NCBI GenBank assembly: GCA_045603585.1
Contig: JAZUMK010000002.1
Location: 1 to 64,000 of the forward strand
DNA: 64,000 bases
Reading direction: 5' to 3'
DNA from: SFEL01 sp045603585
Lineage (GTDB): Bacteria; Bacillota; Clostridia; Christensenellales; CAG-138
The translations under genes were made by a program, and so were the position numbers. The notes beneath the pieces are model-generated. The model made no database searches, was not told the DNA's origin, and saw only the letters and a program-made list of their open reading frames with translations. Below, in pieces: positions 18,035 to 27,668 of this stretch (the first letter of the stretch is position 1; every line of letters starts with the position of its first letter).

Positions 18035-18622
18035 TTATTTTGCTGCGCAGCGATTTTGCCAGCGTGGATATATGCCTGCGTTTTTCAGCATTTCGCACAG
18101 CTTGGGTATGGACATGCCTATTACCGTGAAATAACAGCCGTCCACCTTTTTTACCAATACGGCGCCAAGACCCTGTACGCCGTAGGAGCCCGCCTTGTCC
18201 ATAGGGTCGCCGGTATCGATATAGTCCCAGATAAGCTCGTCCGAAAGCTCTTCAAAGGTAACGCGGGTGGTTTCATGGCAAAGCTGGGTGGAATCATCCG
18301 TCAGCACGGCTATGCCGGTGTATACGGTATGGGTGCGGCCGGACAGCTTGCGGAGGATGTGGTATGCATCATCCCTGTCCCGGGGCTTGCCTATTATCTC
18401 ATTATCCAGCCATACGATCGTATCCGAACCGACTACGCAGCTTCCGGGATGATCCTTTTTTACGGCGGCGGCCTTTCTGAGGGCCAGCTGTTCAACAAAT
18501 TCGCCGGGCTGGGTAAAGGCTACGTTTTCATCCGCATCGCTGGGAATGCAGGTATATTCCAGACCTATCAGCTGAAAAAGCTCCCTGCGCCGCTGGGACT
18601 GGGAGGCGAGAATAAGCTCCAT
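18035..18622 (-). CDS. maf: Maf family nucleoside triphosphate pyrophosphatase
   Basis: The 195-residue product fits the Maf family: LILASQSQRRRELFQLIGLEY at the start, SDTIVWLDNEIIGKPRD with the catalytic acidic residue, and YTGIAV. These enzymes hydrolyse dTTP, UTP or modified nucleotides and were first noted as septum inhibitors. I start at ATG 18622, six bases after AGAGGTG, where the family begins; longer upstream frames add unrelated residues. The gene sits next to the mre cluster, a common neighbourhood for maf. Confidence 0.93.
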   Translation of the reverse strand: MELILASQSQRRRELFQLIGLEYTCIPSDADENVAFTQPGEFVEQLALRKAAAVKKDHPGSCVVGSDTIVWLDNEIIGKPRDRDDAYHILRKLSGRTHTVYTGIAVLTDDSTQLCHETTRVTFEELSDELIWDYIDTGDPMDKAGSYGVQGLGAVLVKKVDGCYFTVIGMSIPKLCEMLKNAGIYPRWQNRCAAK

Positions 18623-18750
18623 AAAGCACCTCTGCATTTCAAAATCACAAATAGGATACCATAAGGCGCATTGCTGTACAATCCCCCTTGTATAACAGAA
18701 ACAATACATGGAAATACTTTCCCTATAACTGATTGGGAGGTATCCATAAA

Positions 18751-19791
18751 GTGTTTGGAATTAAGATATTGAGGGATGTTCTTTCCGAGGGAATGGCGCT
18801 GGATCTGGGTACGGTGAATACCCTTGCCGCCATAAGGGGCAGGGGTATTGTGCTGAGAGAGCCCAGCGCAGTGGCGGTTTCCATAGGGGAGGAAAGAGAA
18901 ATAATAGAAATAGGCAGCAGGGCCATGCTTATGCTGGGACGCACGCCGGGACAGCTGGCGGTAAATTATCCGATGAGGGACGGAGTAATATCCGATATGG
19001 AGCTGGCGGAGGCAATGATACGCTACTGCATACGGGAGGCGCTGGGGCGAAAGGCGGGACCCATGGGCATACGGCTTGCGCTGTGCCTTCCGCTGTGCGT
19101 AAGCGATATTGAGCGGAGGGCGCTTATGGAAGCCGCAAAAAACGCCGGGGCAAAGGAAATAATCCTGCTGAACGAAGCCCTTGCCGCCGCAATAGGCGCA
19201 GGGCTGCCGGTCACTGCGCCCGTAGGCCATATGGTGGTGGATATGGGCGGCGGCACTACGGATGCGGCTGTGGTGGTGCTGGGAGGTATTGCAGCCCATA
19301 AGTCGGTACGGGTGGGTGGCACACACATAGACAAGGCCATAGCGGAGTTCATCGAAAATGAACACCGCCTGAGCATAGGAGAACGTACCGCCGAGCAGAT
19401 AAAAACCACAATAGGCAGCGCACTTTTGGGCGGAGAGGAGCATATGCAGCTGAGGGGAAGAAATACAGAAACAGGTCTTCCCCAAAGCATAGTGGTAAGG
19501 CAGGGGGAAATAAGCTACGCAATAAAAAACCAGCTCAGGCTTATTATAGGCGCAATAAAGGATACCCTTGCCCAAACCCCGCCCGAGCTTGCGGGGGATA
19601 TCTATACCACCGGCATAACCCTTACCGGCGGCGGGGCAAACCTTGACGGCATCGCAGAGCTGATAAGCCGGGAAACCGGCATGGCTGTGCAGGTGGCGGA
19701 GGATCCGGAAAACTGCGTGGTAAAGGGGGCGCTGATGGCGCTGGATATGGGGGAAGAGGCGGGATTGTGCCACGATTCCATAAGCGCATAA
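18751..19791 (+). CDS. mreB: MreB-like rod-shape-determining actin homologue
   Basis: The 346-residue product is an MreB/Mbl-type bacterial actin, with ALDLGTVNTL (phosphate 1), LNEALAAAIGAG, VVDMGGGTTDAAV (phosphate 2) and LTGGGANLDGI. MreB filaments at the membrane guide lateral wall synthesis through MreC, MreD and class B PBP. Start GTG 18751 is preferred, because GGGAGG at 18735-18740 sits 10 bases upstream. It uses a V in place of the usual A in DLGTANT. The next gene in the pathway, mreC, has its own promoter. Confidence 0.93.
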   Translation: MFGIKILRDVLSEGMALDLGTVNTLAAIRGRGIVLREPSAVAVSIGEEREIIEIGSRAMLMLGRTPGQLAVNYPMRDGVISDMELAEAMIRYCIREALGRKAGPMGIRLALCLPLCVSDIERRALMEAAKNAGAKEIILLNEALAAAIGAGLPVTAPVGHMVVDMGGGTTDAAVVVLGGIAAHKSVRVGGTHIDKAIAEFIENEHRLSIGERTAEQIKTTIGSALLGGEEHMQLRGRNTETGLPQSIVVRQGEISYAIKNQLRLIIGAIKDTLAQTPPELAGDIYTTGITLTGGGANLDGIAELISRETGMAVQVAEDPENCVVKGALMALDMGEEAGLCHDSISA

Positions 19792-19853
19792 TCCATATTT
19801 TTACCGAATCTGATATATTGGGTAAACAGAATGTAACGTTTTGCCGTCACGCC

Positions 19854-19882
19854 TTGCGCGTGGCGGTGCTTGCATTTATAAT
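19854..19882 (+). promoter_or_regulatory. Sigma-A-type promoter of mreC-mreD-PBP
   Basis: TTGCGC (19854-19859) and TATAAT (19877-19882) are 17 bases apart, 70 bases before mreC. It lies in the 160-base gap after mreB. Confidence 0.6.
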
Positions 19883-19951
19883 AATTATCGGGAATCCATG
19901 CGGTTTGTCTGAATTTGACAATAGCCGCAAAGACACATAAGGAGAGGTTCA

Positions 19952-20794
19952 ATGGGTGGCTTTTTTCGCAGCAGAGGTTTTGTGATCCTGCTGGCAGTAA
20001 TTGCGGTTCTGGCCATACTGATCGCCGTCACATATGACAGGGTTCAGGTGAGCTTTATTGAGGATGCCGTAAATTCCGTATTGTCTCCCATACAGTCCTT
20101 CTCTGTAAAGGCGTCAAACTCCATTATCGATTTCTTCGAAAGGGTATTCAGCTCCACCGACCTTGATAAGGAAAACGAGCAGCTCAAGGTGCAGCTGGCC
20201 CAGTATGAAATAATCGAAAACGAGCTGAACACTCTCCGCGAGGAAAACGCCCGCCTTAAGAATCTGCTGAATTATACCGATATCACGGAAAACTATTCCT
20301 ACGTTACCGCCAATGTTATCGGCAAGAGCCAGGGCGTATGGTTCAGCGAATTTACCCTCAACGCAGGCCGCAATGACGGAGTCAAGGAAAATCAGGCCGT
20401 GGTAAATGCTCAGGGTCTGGTTGGCAGGGTAAGCAGCGTCAGCGCAAATACCTGCAAGGTAACTTCCATAATCGACAGCACATCCGACGTAAGCGTTATG
20501 GTTGAGCGCACCCGCGACTATGGCTTTGCCAGGGGCATACTCAATATAGACGAAAAGGAAAAGCTGGAGCTTTATTACCTGCCCAGCGGATATGACCTTG
20601 TTCCCGGCGACAATATTCTCACAAGCGGTATAGGAGGCATTTTCCCCAAGGGCATTATCGTAGGCACAGTTACCGAGGTTTCCCGCGCAAACGAAAACAC
20701 CGAAGACAGAAATGCCATAATTCAGCCTGCGGTGGATTTTCTGCGCCTTGAAGAAGTAATGATAGTCAACATGGAAGCTCAGGAGGAGGAATAA
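19952..20794 (+). CDS. mreC: Rod-shape-determining protein MreC
   Basis: The 280-residue product has one N-terminal transmembrane helix (about 9-29), a periplasmic-side coiled coil (about 70-105, KENEQLKVQLAQYEIIENEL), and a beta-rich MreC domain with VVNAQGLVGRVSSVSANTCKVTSI and GIGGIFPKGIIVGTV. MreC links MreB to the wall-synthesis enzymes. It starts at ATG 19952 after AAGGAGAG. Its stop overlaps the mreD start by one base. Confidence 0.97.
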   Translation: MGGFFRSRGFVILLAVIAVLAILIAVTYDRVQVSFIEDAVNSVLSPIQSFSVKASNSIIDFFERVFSSTDLDKENEQLKVQLAQYEIIENELNTLREENARLKNLLNYTDITENYSYVTANVIGKSQGVWFSEFTLNAGRNDGVKENQAVVNAQGLVGRVSSVSANTCKVTSIIDSTSDVSVMVERTRDYGFARGILNIDEKEKLELYYLPSGYDLVPGDNILTSGIGGIFPKGIIVGTVTEVSRANENTEDRNAIIQPAVDFLRLEEVMIVNMEAQEEE

Positions 20795-21312
20795 TGTATC
20801 GGCTGTACGTTGCCCTTACTCTTGGAATTTCCATGCTGCTGGATTCCGTGATATTTGCAAAAGTGAATATCTTCGGCATCGTGCCGGACTGTGTGCTGGC
20901 GGCAGTTGTATGTATGGGCATACTGCTGGGTACTACGGATGCCGCATTGGCGGGCTGCCTTGCCGGCATTGTAATTGACGTGCTTTTCGGCAAGGCTGTT
21001 GGCATCAGCTCCCTTGCATACATGCTTGCCGGTATGATCGGCGGCATATTCTACAAAAAATACTTTGCGGATAATATTTTTATCCCCATTGCAACCGCTG
21101 CGATATGCGCATTTTTTAAAGAAAACTTTATGGCAGTGGTAACCGCTTTTATGGGCGGCTCTTTCAGTTATTTCGAAATGCTGGCCACCTATATTATACC
21201 CTCATCCCTTATGACGGCCGCAATATGCCTGCCGGTATACCTTTACCTTAAGCCCAGGCTGCAGCTGTCCGCCAAGAAGCGCTATGACCGCACCGCCGGA
21301 GGAGTAAAGTAA
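20794..21312 (+). CDS. mreD: Rod-shape-determining protein MreD
   Basis: The 172-residue product is a small membrane protein with about five hydrophobic helices and the MreD pattern (DSVIFAKVNIFGIVPDCVLAAVVCMGILLG, GCLAGIVIDVLFGKAVGISSLAYMLAGMIGG). It is part of the MreBCD elongasome. The ATG overlaps the mreC stop codon as TAATG, which indicates tight coupling, and the class B PBP follows after four bases. Confidence 0.95.
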   Translation: MYRLYVALTLGISMLLDSVIFAKVNIFGIVPDCVLAAVVCMGILLGTTDAALAGCLAGIVIDVLFGKAVGISSLAYMLAGMIGGIFYKKYFADNIFIPIATAAICAFFKENFMAVVTAFMGGSFSYFEMLATYIIPSSLMTAAICLPVYLYLKPRLQLSAKKRYDRTAGGVK

Positions 21313-21316
21313 TAAA

Positions 21317-23905
21317 ATGAAGAATGTCCTGTCAAGGTACATAATATTAATATTGGTGCTTGCGTTCCTCATGTGTGCGCTGGTCTATCAGCTGTATCAG
21401 GTAACCATGGTGGAGGGCGCAGAGTACGCCGATGATGCAACCAACCGAAGAACAAACTCGATCGATATAAAGGGAACCCGGGGAAGAATACTGGACCGCA
21501 ACGGCGTTGTCCTTGCATACAGCAAAAACAGCTATAACGTTGAATTCCTGCGCGATGCGGATAACCGCTCAGACTATGACTCCGCAGTATATACCGATGC
21601 CCTTATCAAGGCTATCGAAATAGTGGAGGCGGGCGGCGGCAAAACCATAGACACATCATACATCCGCCGGGATGAAGAGGGCAATTTCTATTACGATTGG
21701 GGAGTTGAAAGCAAGGCCGCGATCGTAGCCCGATACAAGAACTTCTGCGAAGCCATGGGCTTCTATATCGAATATGACGACGAAATAAAGGACAAGTCCA
21801 AGTGGGATACCAGCGAATGGCCCACGGCGGAAGAAGCCTACAATATGCTCAGGGGATATTGGTTCATTCCGGAAGAGCTGGGCTTTGAGGAAGCAAATAA
21901 GGTAATTTCCATACGTCAGGAAGTTCTGCTGAACAACTATCGCGCATATGAGCCCATCACCATCGCCTACGACGTGGGCATGGAGGTGGTTGCGGAAATC
22001 AAGCTGAGGGCGGATGAACTTACCGGCCTCCAGACCTCGCAGAGCACCATCAGGGTATATCCCAGAGGTACCACAGCTGCCCATGTTGTGGGATATCTGG
22101 GAAAAACCGTTACCAAAGAGATGATGCAGGATTACGGCTATTCCTATGAGGATTACGTGGGCGTATCCGGAATTGAAGCTACCATGGAGGAATACCTTAC
22201 CGGATCCACCAATGAGCATAAGGGCAGGCGCGAGGTTGAGGTAAACAAAAACGGCAGTACTATCCGCGAGCTGGACTATATACCTGCTACCGACGGCAAC
22301 GACGTTATGCTGACGCTGGATATAGAGCTGCAGGCAGTTGTGGAAAAGGCCCTTGCAGACCTTATCCTCAACATAAACGACAGAGAAATAAACAAAATAG
22401 AAGAAAACTATGCCGATTACGAGGAGAAGACCAACGGCAAGGTGGATGGTATAGAAAAAGCCCAGACCGGCGCCGCGGTGGTAATGGATGCAAATACCGG
22501 TCAGGTGCTTGCCATGGCATCCTATCCCTCCTTTGACCCCAACTGGTTTATTGAGGGCCTCAGCACTGAGCAGGCAGAGGAGCTTTTCCAGAGCGATTGG
22601 GCGGCAAAAACTACACCCACCAGAAACAAGGCCATATCCACCCGACTTGCTCCCGGCTCCATCTATAAGATGGTTACCGGCATAGCAGGCGCCGCTGAGG
22701 GTGTACTGGATATAAACGAGCCCATCAGCTGTGACTGGGAATACATCATACGGTATACCGACGAAACCGGAAAGCCTGTTGAAATATCCCAGAATGCGCC
22801 TAAATGTCATCTTTCTTCCCGCTCGAGGATCGGTCAGCATGCCAATCAGACCCTTGCGGATGCGGTTAAAAACTCCTGCAACTATTACTTCTGCGAGGTT
22901 GCAAACCGCGTTGGTATAGATAAGCTTAACGAGTGGTCCGGCAAAATGGGTCTTACCAGCAGGACCGGCATAGAGCTTACAGGCGAAGCGGAGGGTATCG
23001 TTGGCGGTCAGCAGATACTGTTCGATAATACCCTTATGGGAGAGGACGGCACCCTTGAGGTTTACAACCAGAAGACCAGCCTGCCCAGCCTTATCTACCG
23101 CAAGCTGAAGGAACGCCTTGCTATGTTTATCGAAATGCGAAACATGGAGGTGGATGAAGCCGCAATAGAAAGCTGTGCCAAAAAGCTGATGGAGCTTCAG
23201 GACGGCTCCATCACCGGTGAGGGTTCCCGTATCCGCCGCATTATCAGCGAGGAACTGGGAATCCCCGAGGGTATTACTCAGGAGCGAAGCGACTGGATAA
23301 ACGACATAACTTCGCTGCTCAACGAAATACAGTGGAAGCCCACCCAGACCATCCGTGCAGGCTTCGGCCAGGGTACTACGCTGGTAACCCCAATAGCGGT
23401 AGCACGCTATGTCAGCGCCATTGCCAACGAGGGTACCGTATACGATGCCCATATCGTTGACAGGATAATGGATGAAAACGGCAATACAGTAAAGACCATT
23501 GAACCCAGCATATTCAATCAGGTGGAGATATCCGACGATATCTGGGCCGCAATCAAGACCGGCATGAAGGGCGTTGTGTCCCCTGAGGACGGCGGTACTG
23601 CGGCGCAGGCCTTTACCGACAGGGACTTCATAGAAAAATACCTTGAAACGGAATCATTTGCCGGCAAGACGGGAACGGCGCAGGTAGGTGCCCGCGCCAC
23701 CAATATCGATATCGAAAACACCTCATGGTTTGTATGCTTTGCCCCCCGTGAGGAGCCTGAGATCGCCATAGTAATATGCGTTCCCTACGGTCTGTCCGGC
23801 TCTTCCAGCGCCCCTGCAATTGAGGATATTCTTTCCTACTACTTTGCCCAGGGTGAAAACGCTGCTCCCGAAAACCTTGTGGAAATAAACGGCGTAACCG
23901 AATAG
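21317..23905 (+). CDS. Class B penicillin-binding protein (MrdA/PBP2-type)
   Basis: The 862-residue product is a peptidoglycan transpeptidase with one N-terminal membrane helix, a dimerisation region and a C-terminal transpeptidase domain. Active-site motifs are SIYK with nucleophile Ser448, SCN near 519, and KTG at 784. It is longer than usual, with insertions in the linker around residues 105-185 and in the transpeptidase domain around 560-680. Its place after mreCD makes it the elongasome PBP2. ATG 21317 follows GGAGTAA. Confidence 0.93.
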   Translation: MKNVLSRYIILILVLAFLMCALVYQLYQVTMVEGAEYADDATNRRTNSIDIKGTRGRILDRNGVVLAYSKNSYNVEFLRDADNRSDYDSAVYTDALIKAIEIVEAGGGKTIDTSYIRRDEEGNFYYDWGVESKAAIVARYKNFCEAMGFYIEYDDEIKDKSKWDTSEWPTAEEAYNMLRGYWFIPEELGFEEANKVISIRQEVLLNNYRAYEPITIAYDVGMEVVAEIKLRADELTGLQTSQSTIRVYPRGTTAAHVVGYLGKTVTKEMMQDYGYSYEDYVGVSGIEATMEEYLTGSTNEHKGRREVEVNKNGSTIRELDYIPATDGNDVMLTLDIELQAVVEKALADLILNINDREINKIEENYADYEEKTNGKVDGIEKAQTGAAVVMDANTGQVLAMASYPSFDPNWFIEGLSTEQAEELFQSDWAAKTTPTRNKAISTRLAPGSIYKMVTGIAGAAEGVLDINEPISCDWEYIIRYTDETGKPVEISQNAPKCHLSSRSRIGQHANQTLADAVKNSCNYYFCEVANRVGIDKLNEWSGKMGLTSRTGIELTGEAEGIVGGQQILFDNTLMGEDGTLEVYNQKTSLPSLIYRKLKERLAMFIEMRNMEVDEAAIESCAKKLMELQDGSITGEGSRIRRIISEELGIPEGITQERSDWINDITSLLNEIQWKPTQTIRAGFGQGTTLVTPIAVARYVSAIANEGTVYDAHIVDRIMDENGNTVKTIEPSIFNQVEISDDIWAAIKTGMKGVVSPEDGGTAAQAFTDRDFIEKYLETESFAGKTGTAQVGARATNIDIENTSWFVCFAPREEPEIAIVICVPYGLSGSSSAPAIEDILSYYFAQGENAAPENLVEINGVTE

Positions 23906-23919
23906 CAATCAAAAAAATA

Positions 23920-23951
23920 AAGGCTGTCTGAGAAGACAGCCTTGTTTTTTT
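23920..23951. terminator. Terminator between PBP and C_GCAxxG_C_C gene
   Basis: AAGGCTGTCT (23920-23929) and AGACAGCCTT (23934-23943) form a perfect 10-bp stem with a GAGA loop, then a T-run. The core arm is shared with the hairpin at 28971-29009. Confidence 0.9.
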
Positions 23952-23958
23952 GAATTGA

Positions 23959-24420
23959 TTATTCTTCTTCCTTGATTCCCAGCTCGCGGCAGATAATGTG
24001 GGCAACTTCGGTAACGGAGAAGGCTACGATATCTGCGCAATGTGCCTTGCGGCCGGGGGAATTGAGGTCTTCAAAATTAGAGATCAGCTTGCCGCAGCAG
24101 GTAGCGCTGAACTTATCCCTGATGGCCTGACCGAATTCCTTGGTGAGCTTCTGGCAGTTGGATGCGCAGGGATCTCCGGGGGTGCGGCGGCCGAATACAA
24201 AGCCGATGCACATTGCGCCGCCGGCCACTGCGCCGCAGATGCAGCCGATACCGCCAAGACCCCAGGGGAAGCCGGTGCTCATGGCAAAGGCATCGTCGGA
24301 CATTTCCAGTTCGAAGTTCTTGCGGATGGCGTATATTACGGATTCGGAGCATGCAAAGCCGTTGTGAAAGATGTAATCCGCATCTTCGCGGATCTTGCTG
24401 AGGCTTACGGACTGTACCAT
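23959..24420 (-). CDS. C_GCAxxG_C_C family protein
   Basis: The 153-residue product carries the cysteine pattern that names the family: GFACSESVIYA, then GIGCICGAVAGGAMCIGFVFG, then ...CASNC..., CCGKL and a final HCADIV. Such small proteins are probably metal- or cofactor-binding oxidoreductase-like proteins, but their reaction is not established. ATG 24420 follows AGGAGG 12 bases upstream. The MarR-type gene lies just upstream and is transcribed in the same direction, so it may regulate this gene. Confidence 0.85.
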   Translation of the reverse strand: MVQSVSLSKIREDADYIFHNGFACSESVIYAIRKNFELEMSDDAFAMSTGFPWGLGGIGCICGAVAGGAMCIGFVFGRRTPGDPCASNCQKLTKEFGQAIRDKFSATCCGKLISNFEDLNSPGRKAHCADIVAFSVTEVAHIICRELGIKEEE

Positions 24421-24469
24421 ATAAGTAGTATTCCTCCTGATGTGATTATTTTTATTGGATATATACCGA

Positions 24470-24931
24470 TCAGCTTTCCAGACGATCCTTAAGGCCGGTA
24501 AGGCTCTTTTCCATGGCCTGAATAAAGGAGTAGGCAGAGGCTCTTTCATCGGGGGTAAGGTCTTCCAGCATGGTGGTGAAGAACATATCGTAATCTATGC
24601 TGCACCAGCGGGCAAATTCTTCACCCTTGGCGGTGAGGGAAAGGCGAATGCAGCGGGTATCCTTTTTGTCGCGGGTACGCTTGATGAAGCCTCCGCTTTC
24701 CAGACGGCGTATGGATACGCCGGCAGAGGCTTTGCCCACGCCGAGATAAGCCGCCAGCTCATTCTGGGTGGGCGCGCCCAGCTCCTTCAGGGCAAACAGC
24801 ACCTGAGGCTGACCGGGATATAGATTGTATTTGCTCAGCAGCAGCTGCATGCACAATGTGCTGGTATGCTGCAGGGACAAAAAGGCATCGCCAAAGTCCC
24901 GGGTGAGCTTTTCTCTGGTTACAGTTTCCAT
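24470..24931 (-). CDS. MarR family transcriptional regulator
   Basis: The 153-residue product is a winged-helix MarR-type protein: QPQVLFALKELGAPTQNELAAYLGVGKASAGVSIRRLESGGFIKRTRDKKDTRCIRLSLTAKG covers helix-turn-helix, recognition helix and wing. MarR dimers bind short palindromes and are released by small ligands. It sits just upstream of the C_GCAxxG_C_C gene on the same strand and has its own strong promoter, so autoregulation together with that gene is likely. Confidence 0.92.
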   Translation of the reverse strand: METVTREKLTRDFGDAFLSLQHTSTLCMQLLLSKYNLYPGQPQVLFALKELGAPTQNELAAYLGVGKASAGVSIRRLESGGFIKRTRDKKDTRCIRLSLTAKGEEFARWCSIDYDMFFTTMLEDLTPDERASAYSFIQAMEKSLTGLKDRLES

Positions 24932-24964
24932 TTATTGGCCTTTCCGGAAAGATTTACATTTTAA

Positions 24965-24993
24965 ATGATAGCTCCAATAAAATCGTATGTCAA
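24965..24993 (-). promoter_or_regulatory. Strong sigma-A-type promoter of the marR-like gene
   Basis: On the minus strand TTGACA (complement of 24988-24993) and TATCAT (complement of 24965-24970) are exactly 17 bases apart. An AT-rich partial palindrome (ATTTAcatTTTAAAT on the plus strand) lies just downstream and could be the operator. Confidence 0.7.
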
Positions 24994-25091
24994 CATTTCA
25001 TTTATTTTCAGGCTGTATTTAGGCAAAAAATGCGGACAAAAGTAAATGATACACAAAAAACGGATTATTTGGTGTTCTCAAAATGGGCTGT

Positions 25092-25121
25092 TTGTGGTAA
25101 ACTATTTTGGTATTTGATAAT
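25092..25121 (+). promoter_or_regulatory. Probable promoter of glycogen phosphorylase gene
   Basis: TTGTGG (25092-25097) and GATAAT (25116-25121), with an 18-base spacer, lie 52 bases before the start codon. Confidence 0.4.
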
Positions 25122-25172
25122 GCGGGAGAATGTACCTCCGGCAAAAAATAAGAAACATGGAGAAATTTTACT

Positions 25173-27533
25173 ATGATGGAACCCAGCATGATAATCCGCC
25201 GCATGGAAGAGGAACTCAGGGGCGATTATCAGATTGAGATTGCCGAAGCAAATACTTACCAGCTGCACAAGGCGCTGTCAAATGCGGTCATGTATGCCAT
25301 ATCCGATGACTGGCGTCTGGCAAGGCGTGCACATGAGCATGTCCGCAGGGCATATTATCTTTCTGCGGAATACCTTATGGGCCGAATGGTTTTCAATAAC
25401 CTTTACTGCCTTGGCCTGTTGGATCAGATTAAGGAACTGCTGAGAGCAAGGGGCTCTGATATAAATGCCCTCGAAGATATTGAGGATGCAGCTCTGGGCA
25501 ACGGCGGCCTTGGCCGTCTGGCAGCATGCTTCCTGGACAGCGCCGCGACCCATGACCTTCCTCTGGAAGGCTATGGCCTGCGCTATAAGTTCGGCCTGTT
25601 CAAGCAGAGCTTTGAAAATGGCTATCAGGTAGAGAAGGCTGACGACTGGCAGCGCTACGGCGATCCCTGGAGCCGCCGCAGAGACGATAAGACCGTCGAA
25701 ATTCAGTTTGCCGACGAAAAGGTTCTTGCCGTTCCCTACGATATGCCTATTATCGGCTACGGCACCAACAATATCGGCACGCTGCGCCTGTGGCAGAGCG
25801 AGCCCATCGAGGAGTTCGACTTTAACCTGTTCAACGATCAGGAATACGACCTTGCCGTTCGCCAGAAGAACAAGGTGGAGGACATCACCCGCGTACTGTA
25901 TCCCAATGACAGTACCTATGAGGGCAAGCGCCTCCGCTTCAAGCAGCAGTATTTCCTCTCCAGCGCTTCCATGCAGGATATTATCCGTCGCTACAAGCGC
26001 GTAAGGGGCAACGATATGTCCGGCTTTGCCGCCCATTGCGCAATTCAGCTGAACGATACCCATCCCACCGTATCCATCCCCGAGCTTATCAGGCTGCTGA
26101 TGAAGGAAGGCATGGACTTTGATGCGGCTCTCAAGACCGCAAGGGCAACCTTCAGCTACACCAACCACACCATCATGAGCGAAGCTCTGGAAAAGTGGAA
26201 TTACGATCTGGTAGCAAGCGTTGTGCCTGAGATCACCGGCATTATCAGCCGCATAAACGAAGTACAGAACGCCGAGCTCCGTGAAAAGGGCGTAAGCCAG
26301 GAGCAGATCGACCGCATGCAGATCGCAACCGGCGGCCAGATCCACATGGCCCGTCTTGCGGTATTTGCAGGCACCTATGTAAACGGCGTTGCCGAGATCC
26401 ATTCCGGCATACTTAAGAGCGACCTGTTCAGGGATTGGTACGCAGTATCTCCCGAAAAGTTCCAGAACAAGACCAACGGCATCACTCAGCGCCGCTGGCT
26501 GGGTCTCTGCAACAAGGAACTGACATCCTTCATTACCGAGCGCATCGGCGACGGATTCCTCAGGGATCTTAGCCAGTTGTCCGGCCTGAAGCACCATCTG
26601 GATGATAACAGCGTTGCCCAGTTCAATTACATCAAGCAGACCAAAAAGGCTCAGCTTGCAGAGATCATCAGAGAAAAGGAAGGCGTAAGCATACCCTCCT
26701 CCTTCATTTTTGATATACAGGTAAAGAGGCTTCACGAGTATAAGCGTCAGCTGCTCAACGCCCTGTCCATAATGGATATTTATTATTCCCTCAAGGACGG
26801 CAGCCTTACCGACTTTACTCCCACCGCCTTCATCTTCGGCGCAAAGGCAGCCCCCGGCTATCTGCGCGCAAAGAGCGTTATCAAGTATATAAACGAGATC
26901 GCCAACCTTATCAATAACGATCCCGATATGCAGGATAAGCTCAGGGTGGTATTTGTGCAGAACTACAATTGCTCCTATGCAGAGCATATTATCCCCGCAG
27001 CGGATATTTCCGAGCAGATTTCTCCCGCGGGCACCGAGGCCAGCGGCACCGGCAACATGAAGTTCATGCTGAACGGCACCGTAACCCTTGGCACCTACGA
27101 CGGTGCAAATATCGAAATCGCCGAGGAAGCCGGAGCTGAAAATAACTATATCTTCGGCGCAAGGGTCGATGATATCAACCGCATTAAGGACAGCTACAAT
27201 CCCCGCGATATTTACAATCGCGAATATCGTGTAAAGCGGGTTCTGGATACTCTGGTAAACGGCACCGTAAGCGACGGCGGCACCGGAAAGTTCCGCGAGC
27301 TGTACAACGCTCTGCTGGATGGCACCAACTGGCACAGGGCAGACCATTACTATCTGCTGCTGGATTTCCTGCCCTATGTTGAGGCCAAGCTCAGGGCAAA
27401 CCGCGAGTATCGCGACCGTATCGCATTCGGCCGCAAGTGCCTGATGAACACTGCAAGCGCAGGCAAGTTCTCCAGCGACCGTACCATTGCAGAATACGCA
27501 AAGGAACTCTGGCACATCAATCCCATCAAATAA
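25173..27533 (+). CDS. glgP: Glycogen/starch/alpha-glucan phosphorylase
   Basis: The 786-residue product is a GT35 alpha-glucan phosphorylase that releases glucose-1-phosphate from glycogen or starch. It shows ALGNGGLGRLAACFLDS, TNHTIMSEALEKW, NGITQRRWL, and the PLP site EASGTGNMKFMLNGTVTLGTYDGANIE with the lysine at residue 630. The length is normal. Codon choice is strongly biased toward C-ending and highly expressed codons. Start ATG 25173 follows a GGAG site. The gene stands alone with its own promoter and terminator. Confidence 0.97.
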   Translation: MMEPSMIIRRMEEELRGDYQIEIAEANTYQLHKALSNAVMYAISDDWRLARRAHEHVRRAYYLSAEYLMGRMVFNNLYCLGLLDQIKELLRARGSDINALEDIEDAALGNGGLGRLAACFLDSAATHDLPLEGYGLRYKFGLFKQSFENGYQVEKADDWQRYGDPWSRRRDDKTVEIQFADEKVLAVPYDMPIIGYGTNNIGTLRLWQSEPIEEFDFNLFNDQEYDLAVRQKNKVEDITRVLYPNDSTYEGKRLRFKQQYFLSSASMQDIIRRYKRVRGNDMSGFAAHCAIQLNDTHPTVSIPELIRLLMKEGMDFDAALKTARATFSYTNHTIMSEALEKWNYDLVASVVPEITGIISRINEVQNAELREKGVSQEQIDRMQIATGGQIHMARLAVFAGTYVNGVAEIHSGILKSDLFRDWYAVSPEKFQNKTNGITQRRWLGLCNKELTSFITERIGDGFLRDLSQLSGLKHHLDDNSVAQFNYIKQTKKAQLAEIIREKEGVSIPSSFIFDIQVKRLHEYKRQLLNALSIMDIYYSLKDGSLTDFTPTAFIFGAKAAPGYLRAKSVIKYINEIANLINNDPDMQDKLRVVFVQNYNCSYAEHIIPAADISEQISPAGTEASGTGNMKFMLNGTVTLGTYDGANIEIAEEAGAENNYIFGARVDDINRIKDSYNPRDIYNREYRVKRVLDTLVNGTVSDGGTGKFRELYNALLDGTNWHRADHYYLLLDFLPYVEAKLRANREYRDRIAFGRKCLMNTASAGKFSSDRTIAEYAKELWHINPIK

Positions 27534-27554
27534 TGCAAATAAATGCATTTGGCG

Positions 27555-27581
27555 AAAAAAGGACCTTCGGGTCCTTTTTTT
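27555..27581 (+). terminator. Terminator of glgP
   Basis: GGACC (27561-27565), a TTCG loop and GGTCC (27570-27574) are flanked by an A-run and a T-run. Confidence 0.9.
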
Positions 27582-27593
27582 GTGTAATATTAC

Positions 27594-27622
27594 TTTAAAA
27601 TACAGAGCCGTTAATATATAAT
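27594..27622 (+). promoter_or_regulatory. Promoter of the DUF937 gene
   Basis: TTTAAA (27594-27599) and TATAAT (27617-27622) are 17 bases apart, 46 bases before the start codon. Confidence 0.6.
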
Positions 27623-27668
27623 AATACATTGAGAATATCCTCTTACAAATTGAAAGGAAACATACACA

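Noticed and set aside
21656..23452. Very long minus-strand frame opposite the PBP gene, and similar antisense frames opposite glgP, ygeY, pncB and VanW genes
   Set aside because: They are shadows caused by codon bias in real genes on the other strand; products have no coherent motifs.
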